DNA of 64,000 bases from Chiridota heheva (Eukaryota; Echinodermata; Holothuroidea; Apodida; Chiridotidae). The DNA lies in the NCBI GenBank assembly GCA_020152595.1, contig JAIGNY010002165.1, forward strand, positions 485,501 to 549,500, in the 5' to 3' direction. Below the pieces are notes generated by a model, which was not told where the DNA came from, ran no database searches, and worked only from the letters and a program-made list of their open reading frames with translations. Positions 1-62,229 of the stretch are shown piece after piece; the stretch's first letter is position 1, and every line of letters starts with the position of its first letter. Both the position numbers and the translations under genes were made by a program.

Positions 1-37
1 GTAAAACAAAAACAAAGTAGAGAGGGGGTGGAAGAGT
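1..37 (-). mobile_element. Edge of a LINE (I/Nimb-like family) 3' fragment
   Basis: The first 37 bases match, with a few differences, the 3' region of the LINE at 28197-28235 (shared 'aaacaaagtaga' and 'gggggtggaagag'). The copy continues off the window edge. Confidence 0.5.
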
Positions 38-308
38 GTGAAATGTGCCCTAGTATATATTTTTGGGGGGACCTAAAAAGTAAAATGAATATAAAACACA
101 GAACCACATGGAAAAAATCGGCAAAAACCCATGATTGGCAAAAATGGTATAAATTAGACTAAAACTAGCTCAAGACCTTCTTTCTTGTTCTTCAAGGTTT
201 TTGAGATATGAGGGACCCTAAAATGTTAGTTTGCTCCTGGGCCTTGTTAATTATCTGGGTGGCCCTGACAATACATGCATACACAGAAAACTAGTAAATA
301 TGGTTCAC

Positions 309-51331
<51,023 letters not shown>

Positions 51332-52019
51332 CTGAAATAATTTTGTTTTAGTTCTTAAGTTTTTATGTTCCATCTTCCTTTGTTGTACTCTTCTTTCTTT
51401 AATTCTATACAAAAAAAAAAAAAAAAATGTGAAAGAAATTAAGAGATATTTTTTTTAAATCTACTAATACAGTAGTACAATCAACAGTTTACCAGTTAAA
51501 GGAGCACTTAGCTGACATGTTAGGGCATATTATTCTGGAGTCTCTAGTATAATCAAATTTGATGGTACTAATAACCTTTGATATCAATGCAGGCCCGTAA
51601 TTTAAGATTTACCGACGGCTTCAAAATAGCATCCCTTTTGAAAATAAAACTGCCTCAATGTTAAAAACTTACTAATCAAAATCAGTATTTTTAACTACCC
51701 GATACCAGAAGTACCGACTAATCTCAAATTTTACCCAGGAGTCTCTAAACGAGTTCCACACTGCCCCCGGCATTTACGCCTTTGTATCAATGTTCAAATC
51801 ATCTTTAATCATTTCTAATGAACACTTAATTCAATAAGCAATGACAAGAATATTCAAAATAGGACCTCTGTTCTTTCAAAATTTACATTAAGAGTCCAAT
51901 GGCTATTTCACCAGCAATTTTCTCACAGATATGCAGAACGATATACACTGACATCAAGTGCAGAGGTTTGTTTTCTGCATCACACCTTCTCCCCCACCCA
52001 ACCTTTGTGAAAAGTGGCC

Positions 52020-52150
52020 AATGGTTGGGTGGCGCTCACTGTCCTTCAAAGGGGATGTAAAGCCGTCGGTCCTGATGGTAGGAGTTTCACCTCCTGCCTG
52101 GTTCTCTGAACACTTCTCAAAAAGAGCAGTGTTCATCCACTTTCCATCCT
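52020..52150 (+). mobile_element. SINE-like element, family S, copy 3
   Basis: 'tccttcaaaggggatgtaaa', 'ccgtcggtcctgatgg', 'cctggttctctgaacacttc' and 'gtgttcatccactt' match copies at 4436 and 19430. Confidence 0.65.
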
Positions 52151-52334
52151 GGCAAATTCATCGCGTAAAGGGTACACTGAAAACAAGACATTGTGACTTA
52201 CATGTACATGTGCTTTCCCTGGCATATGCCTAAAAGTGAAATAATGATACATGAAATAGCCAAAAAAACACCCTCACTAAGAGCCCCATTAAATTCCAAC
52301 TGCAAATAGATAACAGTAAACTAAACTAAAAAAA

Positions 52335-52416
52335 TTGGTGTTGGTGGTGAGAAAAGAGATGAAGTTGTTCCAAGTGTTGGTTTTACTGTCCTTGATAGTG
52401 CGCCTGGCTTTTTCTT
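52335..52416 (-). mobile_element. Internal fragment of the I/Nimb-like LINE
   Basis: About 80 bp nearly identical to 30855-30935; the minus strand reads KARRTIKDSKTNTWNNFIS. Neither LINE end is present. Confidence 0.8.
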
Positions 52417-52907
52417 GTAGCCTAACATTAATTCTTACTCCAAATTTTATCAAATTGAAATAAAAACCCGTTTTTTGCCTCAAAATTTCTAGATTGTTGA
52501 CTAAAATTGATGTTTTAAGATTTTCCAATCTTTTCTTTATAAATTCTGAAAGTTTCAAGAAAATCAGTCACATACAGCCTAAGTATTTGAAATGTTGGAA
52601 TTAATTCCTATATAGGCTAGCAATTTACCGCAATACTATTTTTCCGCTAGCCCTGACCAAAAATGATTAGATTAACCCTCACTCGGATCTGTTTTGCGAG
52701 AAGCCTACTTTATGTTTTTTGGAAAAAGTACCATTTTCTTTCGGAGCAGTCATTCAGCATCCATACTTTTGTTTTTTCTACAAAAAAATGAACGATTGCT
52801 TCTGATAGTTTTCATATTATCGCCTGATGTGGTTGACCTGGTGAAAACACCAAAATTTCTTCAGCTGAAGAATAAAAAAAAACTTGCCTGCACAATCCTG
52901 GTCATTT

Positions 52908-53012
52908 TACCCACCCACCCACTCTTAATCCCAATCCCTGTCACCGACCCCCTCCCCTCCCCACCCCCTCCCCACCCCCACCCCCTCCCTTCTCATCTCC
53001 CTCCTCACATAT
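52908..53012. repeat. C-rich polypyrimidine tract
   Basis: Runs of CCC separated by A or T ('cccacccaccca', 'cccctccccacccc'). The minus strand is G-rich enough for G-quadruplex formation. It lies between the two divergent genes. Confidence 0.7.
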
Positions 53013-53740
53013 TTTCTGGAATATTGCCCATTACTTTTCCAACTGGGAATAGGCCTACAGGCATAGCTAGTAGGCCTAGGTTTATAGGTACAATTTATAT
53101 ATGACTTTTTTTTCTTCTTTTTTACGGCATGTCAGATGTACGGGACCTAACGAGTAACGTTAGGCTTAAGCCCTTATCAAACTTGGCAAAAATAGTAGGC
53201 CTAACTAGGATTCCTACCTACCACTGTGTTAGCACTCACACTGTACTGTAACTAACTTTAGAACTTGGTTTCTATGAAGTTGAACTTGAATGGAAAGCAC
53301 CGAGGCGTCCATGCCATGACATACTGCTAATGCTATGCAACGGGACGCTATCAGTATCGAGTATGCCTATCACAGTCACTGAGTCAGTATCACGTTCACG
53401 AATCTTGTTTTGCTAGAATTTAACGAAATAATATGTCTGTGTTCGATTTTCCTTGTGAATAATATTATGCCTTTTTCCACAAGTTCAAAGTGATATTAAC
53501 ACACAGTCATTCTATTATCGATTTAATTCAAATGTAATCGGCAATGTTATGAATCACAAAATGGATGCACCTGTTACGTTACGTTTAAATTGATTCTTAA
53601 ATATATGAATATTCATTTTTGATTACTTCATCGTGTACTAGCCTTACGTCATTGAAGCCTAGTAAGTATTGCATGTGAAACCTCTGGCAGTTGGACAGGC
53701 TTCAGTTCTGCTTGCTTAAGTTTAATTAGTTTTGATGATA

Positions 53741-53808
53741 ATGGCTGGACGAATAGGAAGAAGATTCGCCGGCAAGATATCAAATATAGTGCCGTCATCA
53801 AGAGCCAA
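53741..53808 (+). CDS. PMPCA: PMPCA exon 1: mitochondrial presequence
   Basis: Encodes MAGRIGRRFAGKISNIVPSS and RA, basic and amphipathic. The donor is 'GCCAAgtagga', phase 2. The ATG at 53741 has A at -3 and G at +4. An in-frame ATG at 53735 (adding Met-Ile) has a poor context and was not chosen. Alone this exon could not be recognised; it is assigned because its phase and content fit the next exon. Confidence 0.7.
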
Positions 53809-56800
53809 GTAGGATATTCTCAAAATCATTTAGCTGTAACTTTTCCCCCTTTACGTTGAAACGATATGATTCTTGATGGGTGCCTAACATTGGTATCGTA
53901 TTAAGTATTAACACTAGGCCTAGGCGATTGAACTGCTAATTAAATGTTAGGCTATTGCCAATGAATAGAATAGCTGCAATGGTTCACTTTGATTCTGTTT
54001 ACCCGGTCTGTTCATAATCATAGGGCCAAAGTCATTTTTAATAAGTAGGCCTAGGCCTACGTAATAAATAACGTTAGGCATAGCCTATTTAACGTTAAAG
54101 CCTATTTAGATCTCTTTGAATTTGAGTTTTGCATGTGTGGTTATAGGCCACAATTAAAATGGCAACCATAGGGTCATTAGTGTTAGGCTGCATAGGAAAA
54201 ACCTTGAATTTTGATTCTCTTGAATCCTATAGTCATTCTCGAGATCGGACATGCGGGAATGTTGTGGTGCACGGTGACGAAACAATGCTTTTTTGAAGAT
54301 CTCAAACTTCAATCAAAGGGGAAGCAAATTATCATTGCAGTCATTAGGAAAAAAACTTTTTTTTGTCATTTTTCAACAAATACTGGACATAATTTTTTTT
54401 TCTTTAAATATGTTGTGTATTAGATAATAGTTTCAACTAAGGTGACACAAAGTATTCATAAAAAATATCCCATTGACTGTATTGATAAAGTTTCCCCTCC
54501 AACTTGGGAAAACCATACTGAGCCTGTACACGGTTATGTCAACCCCGACCACAAATATGAAACTCTTAAAAATGGCAATGTAAATTTGTTAGCTATCCAG
54601 TCCCTGCAAACAAAAGTCAAAAACTTTCTTCCTTATGCCAAGGTGCAAAATTAGGAAATTTAAAGCTATTTTGAAAGCCATGTTAGACTTAAAACAGCCG
54701 TTTGTTTTAAGGCTCTATCAAATTAATTGACATAACTTTTTGATAAATGGCTAAATAGCAGTCAATATACAGTATGTTTGGACAATGGAAGGATATTTTT
54801 ATCCCAAATTTCAGATTTGTCAATGGGCAGATGAAAATACTTTGATTTAACTTTGATTTTGCTAATAGAAAATGACAGGAATTTCATTACCTTAAAAAGT
54901 ACCTCAAATTTCCCCTGACTTTGCACCCAAGGATGTAACTTTTTGAATATTATTTGCAGGGAGTGCTTTAATGTAAATCAATTTATCTTGCCATTTTAAA
55001 GAGTTTCATGACCAGTTTTTAAATCAGAATTTAAAAATAACAAAATTTGAGGTTTTTCCTGTGTAGCCTAACACTAATAGACCTATGGTTGCCATTTTTA
55101 ATGGGGCCTCCCTGGTCATGAAACTCTTAGAAATGGCAAGATCCTTAACAATCTATTTGCTGCCAAAAAATGTTCCTCCTTTAGGTGCAAAATCGGGACA
55201 AACTTGAAGCTATTCTTGAAAGCCATGTTAGACTTACATCAGCCATTTTTTTGCAGCTTCTATTAAATTCTTTGAGATGTGTTTTAATAAATGACTAAAT
55301 AATGATCAATATATTGTTGGAAGGGTAGCATAATGACTGGAGTTTCATTCTTAATGCCTCAAAAATGTTCACAAATTTTCCATGATTTTGCACCCAAGCA
55401 GGGAAGTTTTTGAATATTTTTTGCAGGGAATGAATTTTCAAGGAATTTATCTTGCAATTTTTAAGAGTGTTATGACCAGGATGCACAAGTTTTTAAATAA
55501 GAATTGAAAAATGAACAAAATTGAAGGTTTTTCCTATGCAGCCTAACATTAAAGACCCTGTGGTTGCCATTTTAAGTGTGACCTATACTGATATTGGGAA
55601 TTTTATGGGGTGACTCACCTGTATTAGCCAGTCATCTTTTTATTTTATGTTATGTCATTCATTTTTCTTAATTGTTAAAGGTTGAATAATCGATTTAAAA
55701 TGATAAATATTTGATCATGTCTTCTGGAAAAAACATGAAATTTGGTTTGTCGGTGGGTTGATGAAGGAAGGATGATGTAGAGTTGTGTCCTGCAAGAGAT
55801 GTGACAAGTCATTTAAGGTCAGATGTCAAATAATGATGTGGATTTTTGAGTCACATTTTCTGGGAAAACCATAATTAATATTGCGTTGATCCTTCTTAGG
55901 TTGGTGGGGTGGAGGTTGCTTCCTTTGTGGGTAAGTGAAGTGGGATGTAAAGTTGTGTCCTTTGTATCTGACATTGACAAGTGACATGTCTTGTGACATG
56001 TCACTTGAAGGTCAGAGGTTTAAATAATAATGGTAAGCTTTTTGTCACTTTTCCTGGGAAAACTATTGGCCAGAAATATAATGATACACGATGAGACATT
56101 GTACTCAATAGGTTAGAGGTAAATTAATTGATTTAGAGGTATAGTATTGATTTGAAATGATACATTTCTTTTGTCATTTTTACTAGAAAAACAGTTGATC
56201 ATGTATGTGACTGATTATGCATGGAAGAGGCGATAAGGTCAGCAACTTCATGGATTGTCATCTTGTTTAGTTGTTTGGTATTTTACAGTTTTTATTTGAT
56301 ATTCCGTCATTTGCCTAACACACACAAATTTGTAAACGACACTAAATTACAAGCAGTAATATTCTTTCCCAAAACAAATTCTACATTAAAAATCTAAATA
56401 CAAAAAGAAAAAAAATGCATGCTAGAATGAAATGCATGCTATGTGTTTCTCTTCCATATGGTGTCCACATCTTGAGAGAGACATCGATTTACATGAAAGG
56501 GCACAAAGACAAACGACAAAACTAGTGTTAGGTTTGAGAAGCCTAAGCTATGAAGAAAGATTGAAAGAGCTTAACATGACAATGCTTAGAGCAAAGACAC
56601 ATACGGCAAGACCTAATAACAGTATACAACATAATTCATGGAAAAAAAATTGACATAAAACCAAATGAACCTGGATGTGAGAAAGTCCTCCATGTATGCA
56701 AGGGTTTGTAAAATTTGGAACAGCTCCCCAGCATACTGTGCATTCTTTTGGCTCCCAATCTGCTTGCATTTAAAATCTGACTTACTGACTATTGGAATCT

Positions 56801-59800
56801 GTATGGGCTGTGAAGCCTTTTATTCATCTGTGCCATGCCTTCTCATGTGGCAGGTGTGGCCATCAAGGTAAATCACATCAATAGAGTTCTATTCAATCCC
56901 AAGGGCCTTTTTATGTGGCAGGTGTGGCCATCAAGGTAAATCACATCAATAGAGTTCTATTCAATCCCAAGAGGCCTTCTCATGTGGCAGGTGTGGTCAT
57001 CGAGGTAAATCACATCAATAGGGTTCTATTTAATCCCAAGGGCCTTCTCATGTGGCAGCTGTGGCCATCAAGGTAAATCACATCAATAGAGTTCTATTCA
57101 ATCCCAAGGGCCTTTTTATGTGGCAGGTGTGGCCATCAAGGTAAATCACATCAATAGAGTTCTATTCAATCCCAAGAGGCCTTCTCATGTGGCAGGTGTG
57201 GTCATCGAGGTAAATCACATCAATAGGGTTCTATTTAATTCCAAGGGCCTTCTCATGTGGCAGCTGTGGCCATCAGGGTAAATCGCATCAATAGAGTTCT
57301 ATTCAATCCCAAGGGCCTTCTCATGTGGCAGGTGTGGCCATCAAGGTAAATCGCATCAATTGAGATCTATTTAATCCCAAGGGCCTTCTCATGTGGCAGG
57401 TGTGGCCATCAGGGTAAATCGCATCAGTAGAGTATTTAATCCCAAGGGCCTTCTCATGTGGCAGGTGTGGCCATCAGGGTGAATCGCATCAAGAGAGTTC
57501 TATTAAATCCCAAGGTCCTTATATTGTAATACATGCGTTTACATCAATTGATTTCACCAGCTCTCGTCCAGTCTTGGCAAGGAGATTTTGCAGTGCGGAG
57601 AATGGCATAGTCAACAGTACACCATTGAATCAGCCTTTACAAGGAGTAGGAAAGCCTGTTTACGCATCAGTCTCCACTCAAACTCATGACTCCAAAGTAA
57701 CAACACTTTCATCTGGGCTGCAGGTAGCATCAATCAATAAATTTGGACAATTTTGCACCATTGGAGGTAATTATTATGTAATTATTATGTAATCATGTAT
57801 GTAGTTTGTAATTATATTATATGTAATTATTATGTAATTATCATGTAATCCCTCCGTTTATGTGATGTGTCAGTAGAATTCCAATCAAACTTCAACTTCC
57901 ATGTGAGTTTCGTTTAATTTTAAGGTTATTATACATGTGATTTTCTGGTATAGTTCAAAGCATGTAACAAAGTTATGACAAGACAAAACTTTGGCTGGGG
58001 CCCCACCCCTTTCGCCTTGATTTGAGGAATTCTTATATAAGAAACAAGAAAGAAATCATCCAAATAATCAGTGAGTGAGTGACACTGTTGGTGGATGGAG
58101 GTTGGATGTTCATGGCAGGTGGGGTACTGTACCAAGAGCTCCACTTTTTGTATTGTGGGGAAAATGCAGTAGCCTAACACATCAGAAAAATTAAATATGT
58201 CCATCTCATATGAAAGAGGTCAAAGAAACAAAATGATGAAGGAAGCATTAAAAAATCTTATTCCATTAAAGGATTATTTCAGTGGTCAAGCATGTCCATC
58301 TTATATGAAAAAGGACTTCAAAAGAAACAAAATGGTAAAGAAAGCATTCAAAAATCCTATTTTCCTATTTCAAATTTGTTAAGCCACATAGTTTTTAAGC
58401 CACAAAATCGAAGTACAAATAATGACATGTTATCACAACTAGTCTGATTTAAGTCATTTCTACACAAATGATTAAAAAAAAACTTCAAACTTAAATATCT
58501 TCTCAACAGGAAAAGATTTTGAATGCTTTCTCACCATTTTGTTTCTTTTGAAGTCCTTTTTCATGTAAGATGGACATGCTTGACCCCTGAACTAATCCTT
58601 TTAATTATGATTAATAAATACAAAACATGTTTGACTATCTCCTCTTAACAAGTTGAGCTGAATGATGAATGTTTAACATTCTGATAACACCCACCATCCA
58701 CAACCTCTCTCATGTTGACAATGTTCATATTACCTGTCTTAGAATAGGTCATATCCACCTCACTCACTCCCACCTCCTTATTGGCTTCCCCTGACCCCTC
58801 TGCAACAATGCCATTGCACCCTCACAGTCCATCATGTTCTCCTTGCTTACCCTCTATACAACCTTCCCAGAGCTTCCTTCGCTCGCCACAACTCAATTGC
58901 CAAGTTCTTTCAGAAAAACCCTTCGGATAAAATTATCTCCTTCCTTCATCATGCTTCCCTCTACAATCATATTTAGTCCTCCTCTCCCACCCCTCCCCTT
59001 CCCTCTCCACTTTGTTTTTTCACCCATGCACCTCCTCTCTTGATCCCAGCGTTCTCTTAATCTCCTCCTGTTTTCTTTCCTTCCTATCTCTAGAATGATC
59101 TAACCTCGCAGGCACAATTTGTACCTTGTTGTTGTAGTGCTGTTAAGCCCTCATCAAACAAACATTAATATGATTTAGGGGAAATTAGTGCTGTCATGAC
59201 ATGTCGATTATCGCGATATCTTTTTTCCCATGACATGAAATATGCCTATCATGATACCAAAAGCTAATACTCAACTAAGAAATTTTGCGCAACTAGGCTA
59301 GGCTACTTTGTACGTTACAATTCAACGTTTTTTGTACTAAATCTAAAAGTCAAGTTTAGGCCATTAAAAGCGTGCAAAATAATTGTACAACATAAAAACA
59401 ATTAATTAAAAATCATGCTCCGTCACCACACACTGGCACATGCTGATGTAAGTTGGCAAAAAGATCGAAAAATTGGTCCAGAATGTGCTACTCGGGCTCT
59501 CACTTCGATGATTTTATTGGCTGAATTACAGGTATTCCTAGCGTTTTGGCAACCTATATACTCATTACATATATGTAGATGAGTATATAGGTTGCCATAA
59601 CGCTAGGAACACTTGTGGGCTGAATAACCAAACACATGCATGATGAACGTAATAGTCACTTGATCATGTCTTCTGCTAGGTCTGCAAATAATTTTTCTTG
59701 CGTTCATCATATAATGAAGTAACTTGTAAATCATGATCATATAACGTTAGTGAATTTGTATCGTGAGTCAGTTTTCATGAACAATATGCGATATTGCAAT

Positions 59801-60763
59801 ATGTTTCTCCATGATAATCGATACGTAATAGAGCCATGTCTTGACAGCACTAGGGGAAATATAGAGTCTGCATTATAAGTCCATGGATGTGTGGCAGCAA
59901 CATTTGCAAAGTTTTTTTAATTTGATTTAAATTTATGACTATGATTAAACAATCATCAAAAGTGATACCCCATTCTTTTCACCCTCATTTTTCTCCCACC
60001 AAATTTACCCTATTTTCCCCCTTTTCTCCCTCTCAATCCTCCATCTCTTCTCTGCCCTAAGTCTTACACCTTAATTTTTTAACACCCACTTGGCACATTT
60101 GATTCTGACTCTTGCGGTGCTGTTAAACATCAACAAACCAAACCAAAAGTGATACCAAGTTTTTGTTTAATTTAAAGCTTTTTATTCCAATGATACATCC
60201 CAATCCTTATTATACCTTATATAAAATTTCCATATTTAAAAATGTTTATTATTCAGGAACTAAAAATGTTAGATATAACAAAGATTTTGTTGGATTTCAA
60301 GAAAAACATCAGCACATGCAGTTCCTTGGTTACTTTTTTATATTCTATTTTTCATATATCAAGAAGGTTACTCTTTTCAGCTACTTTGTATCTTATGAAG
60401 TTGAAATAATTGAAATAACTGTTTTGGAATTTAAATACTAATTAATGGTAAAGACTAATTAATGGTAAAGACTAATTAATGGTAAAGACTAAGTAATAGA
60501 AAAGACTAATTAGTGGTAAAGACTAATTAGTGGTAAAGAAGCATCTTGCATGAAAACAAACCAAGCAGAAATATTTCCTTGATTTTGCTTTGTCCTAATT
60601 AGCTAAGGGTACTTGTTGTAATTTATATGCAATATACTTATTTTAATACTATTCACCAAGCTATAATGTTTGACTTTTCACAGTCCTTGTCAAATCTGGA
60701 CCTAGGTATGAAGTTGGATATACAAAAGGAGTCTCCCACTTTATAGAAAGATTAGCATTTGGG
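53741..60763 (+). CDS. PMPCA: Mitochondrial-processing peptidase subunit alpha (5' part, 3 exons; whole-gene entry)
   Basis: Three plus-strand exons (53741-53808, 57561-57766, 60684-60763) splice in consistent phase to give the N-terminus of PMPCA, the non-catalytic subunit that, with PMPCB, removes presequences from proteins imported into the mitochondrial matrix. The start is an Arg-rich presequence without acidic residues (MAGRIGRRFAGK), ending near ARRFCS, a plausible cleavage site. Then come PLQGVGKPVYASV, KVTTLSSGLQVASINKFGQF and SGPRYEVGYTKGVSHFIERL, hallmarks of the alpha subunit. HFIER replaces the zinc-binding HxxEH of the beta subunit, as expected for alpha. The remainder lies beyond the window. 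It is divergent from the laminin gene, with 2.4 kb between start codons. Confidence 0.9.
54545..55560 (+). repeat. Diverged direct duplication, ~500-bp units
   Basis: Segments near 54545-55085 and 55115-55575 share 'atgaaactctta.aaatggca', 'gaaagccatgttagactta', 'tttgcacccaag' and 'ggtttttcctgtg'-like phrases. In PMPCA intron 1. Confidence 0.7.
55978..56007. repeat. Perfect 13-bp hairpin
   Basis: 'caagtgacatgtc', loop TTGT, 'gacatgtcacttg'. Confidence 0.8.
56432..56830 (+). mobile_element. CR1/L2-like LINE, 3' end of reverse transcriptase ORF
   Basis: Reads PHLERDIDLHERAQRQTTKL, LGLRSLSYEERLKELNMTML, then with shifts DIKPNEPG, LAFKI and YWNLYGL. The family consensus is 'LE.AQRRATKLV.GLR.LSYEERL..L.L..L', ending 'LD.YW..'. 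Decayed. The satellite starts right after it. Confidence 0.8.
56836..57528 (+). repeat. 68-bp satellite with three-unit higher-order repeat
   Basis: About ten tandem units with 'atgtggcaggtgtggccatc', 'aaggtaaatcacatcaatag' and 'gttctattcaatcccaaggg'. Variants occur in the order A-B-C (e.g. 'ctttttatg', 'ggtcatcgagg', 'cagctgtgg') and this triplet is repeated. It ends about 30 bp before PMPCA exon 2. Confidence 0.9.
57561..57766 (+). CDS. PMPCA: PMPCA exon 2
   Basis: Reads SRPVLARRFCSAENG, PLNQPLQGVGKPVYASV and KVTTLSSGLQVASINKFGQF. The '(K)VTTL..GL.VAS.(N)KFGQFCT(V/I)G' stretch is the conserved opening of the M16 fold in PMPCA. Acceptor 'gatttcaccag', donor 'ATTGGAGgtaatt'. It follows the 68-bp satellite by about 30 bp. 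Confidence 0.9.
58199..58604. mobile_element. MITE family T1, copy 2, next to a partial third copy
   Basis: 58266-58604 has the T1 ends 'ttaaaggattatttcagtgg' and 'ccctgaactaatccttttaa' with complementary inner sequence 'gacttcaaaagaaacaaaat'. Just before it, 58199-58265 holds another fragment ('ccatctcatatgaaagaggt'). Confidence 0.8.
58690..59166 (+). mobile_element. LINE (I/Nimb-like) 3' fragment, sense on plus strand
   Basis: Reverse of the 38171-38720 copy: encodes DNVHITCLRIGHI-like then LPSSFRKTLRIKLSPSFIML, and ends 'gtgctgttaagccctcatca' plus (AAAC)n. Confidence 0.8.
59186..59852. mobile_element. Non-autonomous hAT transposon with perfect 8-bp target duplication
   Basis: Flanked by GGGGAAAT at 59178-59185 and 59853-59860. 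The ends 'tagtgctgtcatgacatg' and the complement of 'catgtcttgacagcacta' are terminal inverted repeats that extend into 'cgattatc'. Length 667 bp with no transposase frame. Contains a 75-nt hairpin at 59535-59609. Confidence 0.9.
59535..59609. repeat. 31-bp-arm hairpin inside the hAT element
   Basis: Left arm 'ttcctagcgttttggcaacc' and onward to 'ctcat', 13-nt loop, right arm complementary with one mismatch. Stem length and loop resemble a microRNA precursor, but TE origin is the simpler reading. Confidence 0.8.
59985..60143 (+). mobile_element. LINE 3' end, second tail family, copy 2
   Basis: Ends 'gtgctgttaaacatcaacaa' and (CCAAA)n; preceded by a C/T-rich segment and 'acacccacttggcaca'. 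Same family as 49928 and 62230. Confidence 0.7.
60430..60540 (+). repeat. 17-bp tandem repeat
   Basis: About six units of 'ctaattaatggtaaaga'. Confidence 0.85.
60684..60763 (+). CDS. PMPCA: PMPCA exon 3: degenerate M16 metal-site region
   Basis: Reads VLVKSGPRYEVGYTKGVSHF then IERLAFG, matching PMPCA 'ILI.SGSRYE..Y..GIAHFLEKLAF'. The HxxER in place of HxxEH marks the non-catalytic alpha subunit. Acceptor 'gacttttcacag', donor 'TTTGGGgtaagt', phase 0. Confidence 0.9.
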
Positions 60764-60833
60764 GTAAGTAGTTATTTTTTTTGTATTCAAATATTTATGC
60801 AAATTTTTTTTGTGTGTGTTAGGTTTTATAGTA

Positions 60834-61805
60834 ATTCACGGGTCGAATATAAAAAATTTCACCACTGTTCCACGGAACAGTTCTTTCTTTTAAAACATGT
60901 GTTCCGGATCAAATTTTACTGTTCCAACAATTTTTGTCAATAAAAACAAGTTCCCTGCTTTAAGATGGACTTAATGTAGACCTTTTTTGTCATAATGTAC
61001 CTGTAAGAGAAACAAGAAATGAATAATAGTCATGCTTTCTACATGGAAGGTGTACTGACTTGATTTTAAAGCTGTGAATGTTTAGGGATTTTAGTAAACT
61101 TGTACATGCCAAAAAAGCGAGCGTTTATTATTAGAATGCACTTAGTAATATGATTTTCGGAAGTGGACCAAAATTGCTCCCAATTTACGATGCTAAGTAA
61201 AAAATTCACGCAACCAGTATAACAAAAGTATTGACCCCATTGCCCAAATAGACACTGGATTTTTGTTTCCAAATCATGAAAAGTGCATTTCTACAGTAAA
61301 AATCTGGAAAAACAGTTTATCAGTCCTCTTATAAAATGGCTTTTTTGCGAAGCTGTGCTGAAACCTTTTTTGTTTGTTTATTTTGCAATAATTTTTCTTT
61401 CTTGCAAAATTTATTTATTTCATCAGGTAATGTTTACATGTAAATTTACTGATCACCACGATTAAATAATTTTCATTGTGTATTTTGTGGTCAATTTCAT
61501 AGCTTGTAAAATAGGTCTTGACAGAGTGACATCAAAACCGAATTTTATGTTAATGTTAGGTTTAGCGGCCCATCTATGATCAATTGCGCCGGTAATTGCC
61601 AGAAAAGAAAGGTTTTTCATTCTTTAAAAAATATTTGTTATGAGAGATTTTGCTTTTAGAGCACATATTATGAGCAGAAAACAATATAATGCGGAATGTT
61701 GATGTTATATGTTTGAGAAAAAAGCACTGTTCCACGGTTCCTGCTTAAAAAGCACTGTTCTCGGAACAGCGGGAATTTCGATTTCTGGTAATATATGCCT
61801 GAAGA
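60834..61805. other. PMPCA intron 3 with possible inverted-end element
   Basis: 'ctgttccacggaacag' near 60865 and 'cactgttccacggttcc' / 'ctgttctcggaacag' near 61723-61770 are partly complementary and flanked by further weak complementarity, so a ~970-bp old DNA element is possible. No exon was seen between here and the window end. Confidence 0.35.
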
Positions 61806-62229
61806 TGCGTTTTGATTTTCCTTTTATTTTGTTCTACTCAAGACACAAAGATTGACAAAACATTGGTTTAGATTCCTGAAACGGCCCCAAAAAACACTAA
61901 CATGGTATATGCTAGTCAGCTCATTGAATAACCTTTACAGTACAGACCCCTAGCTTGATTTAAAAAGATGCAGGGTGCTAGACTTGTTAAGGGGCACATT
62001 AATGCGCACGTGAAGCACTGCATCTTTTCAGCATGGAGTCCAGGGCCTCAAACCCATGGTGAAGAAGCTGTGGGATTTTAGCTATAATCATACCTCAGAA
62101 TGAAACTATTCTGACTAATACTGATAAGGACCAATTATGAACCAAACTGGACAATTGCTTACTATGCTATCATTCTGTGTTCTGTATCCATGTAAGGTAT
62201 TTCGTTTATGAGGCTAATTAAGATTATCA
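61806..62229. other. PMPCA intron, no feature seen
   Basis: No recognised repeat or coding signal. Confidence 0.45.

Larger units (their letters stand above)
51332..53740. promoter_or_regulatory. Intergenic region between divergent laminin beta and PMPCA starts
   Basis: About 2.4 kb between the two start codons on opposite strands; promoters and 5' UTR exons of both genes should lie here. It holds a poly-A tract near 51411, a SINE-like copy, a LINE fragment and a C-rich tract, listed separately. No TATA box could be assigned with confidence. The laminin ATG abuts a splice acceptor, so that gene's promoter may lie well inside this interval. Confidence 0.45.

Noticed and set aside
52694..53104. 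136-codon plus-strand frame near the PMPCA promoter
   Set aside because: A Pro-rich stretch from the C-rich tract and no domain; a short unsupported frame in intergenic DNA.
53735..53740. Upstream in-frame ATG as PMPCA start
   Set aside because: The context is weak (T at -3, A at +4), while the ATG at 53741 has A at -3 and G at +4. The difference is only two residues.
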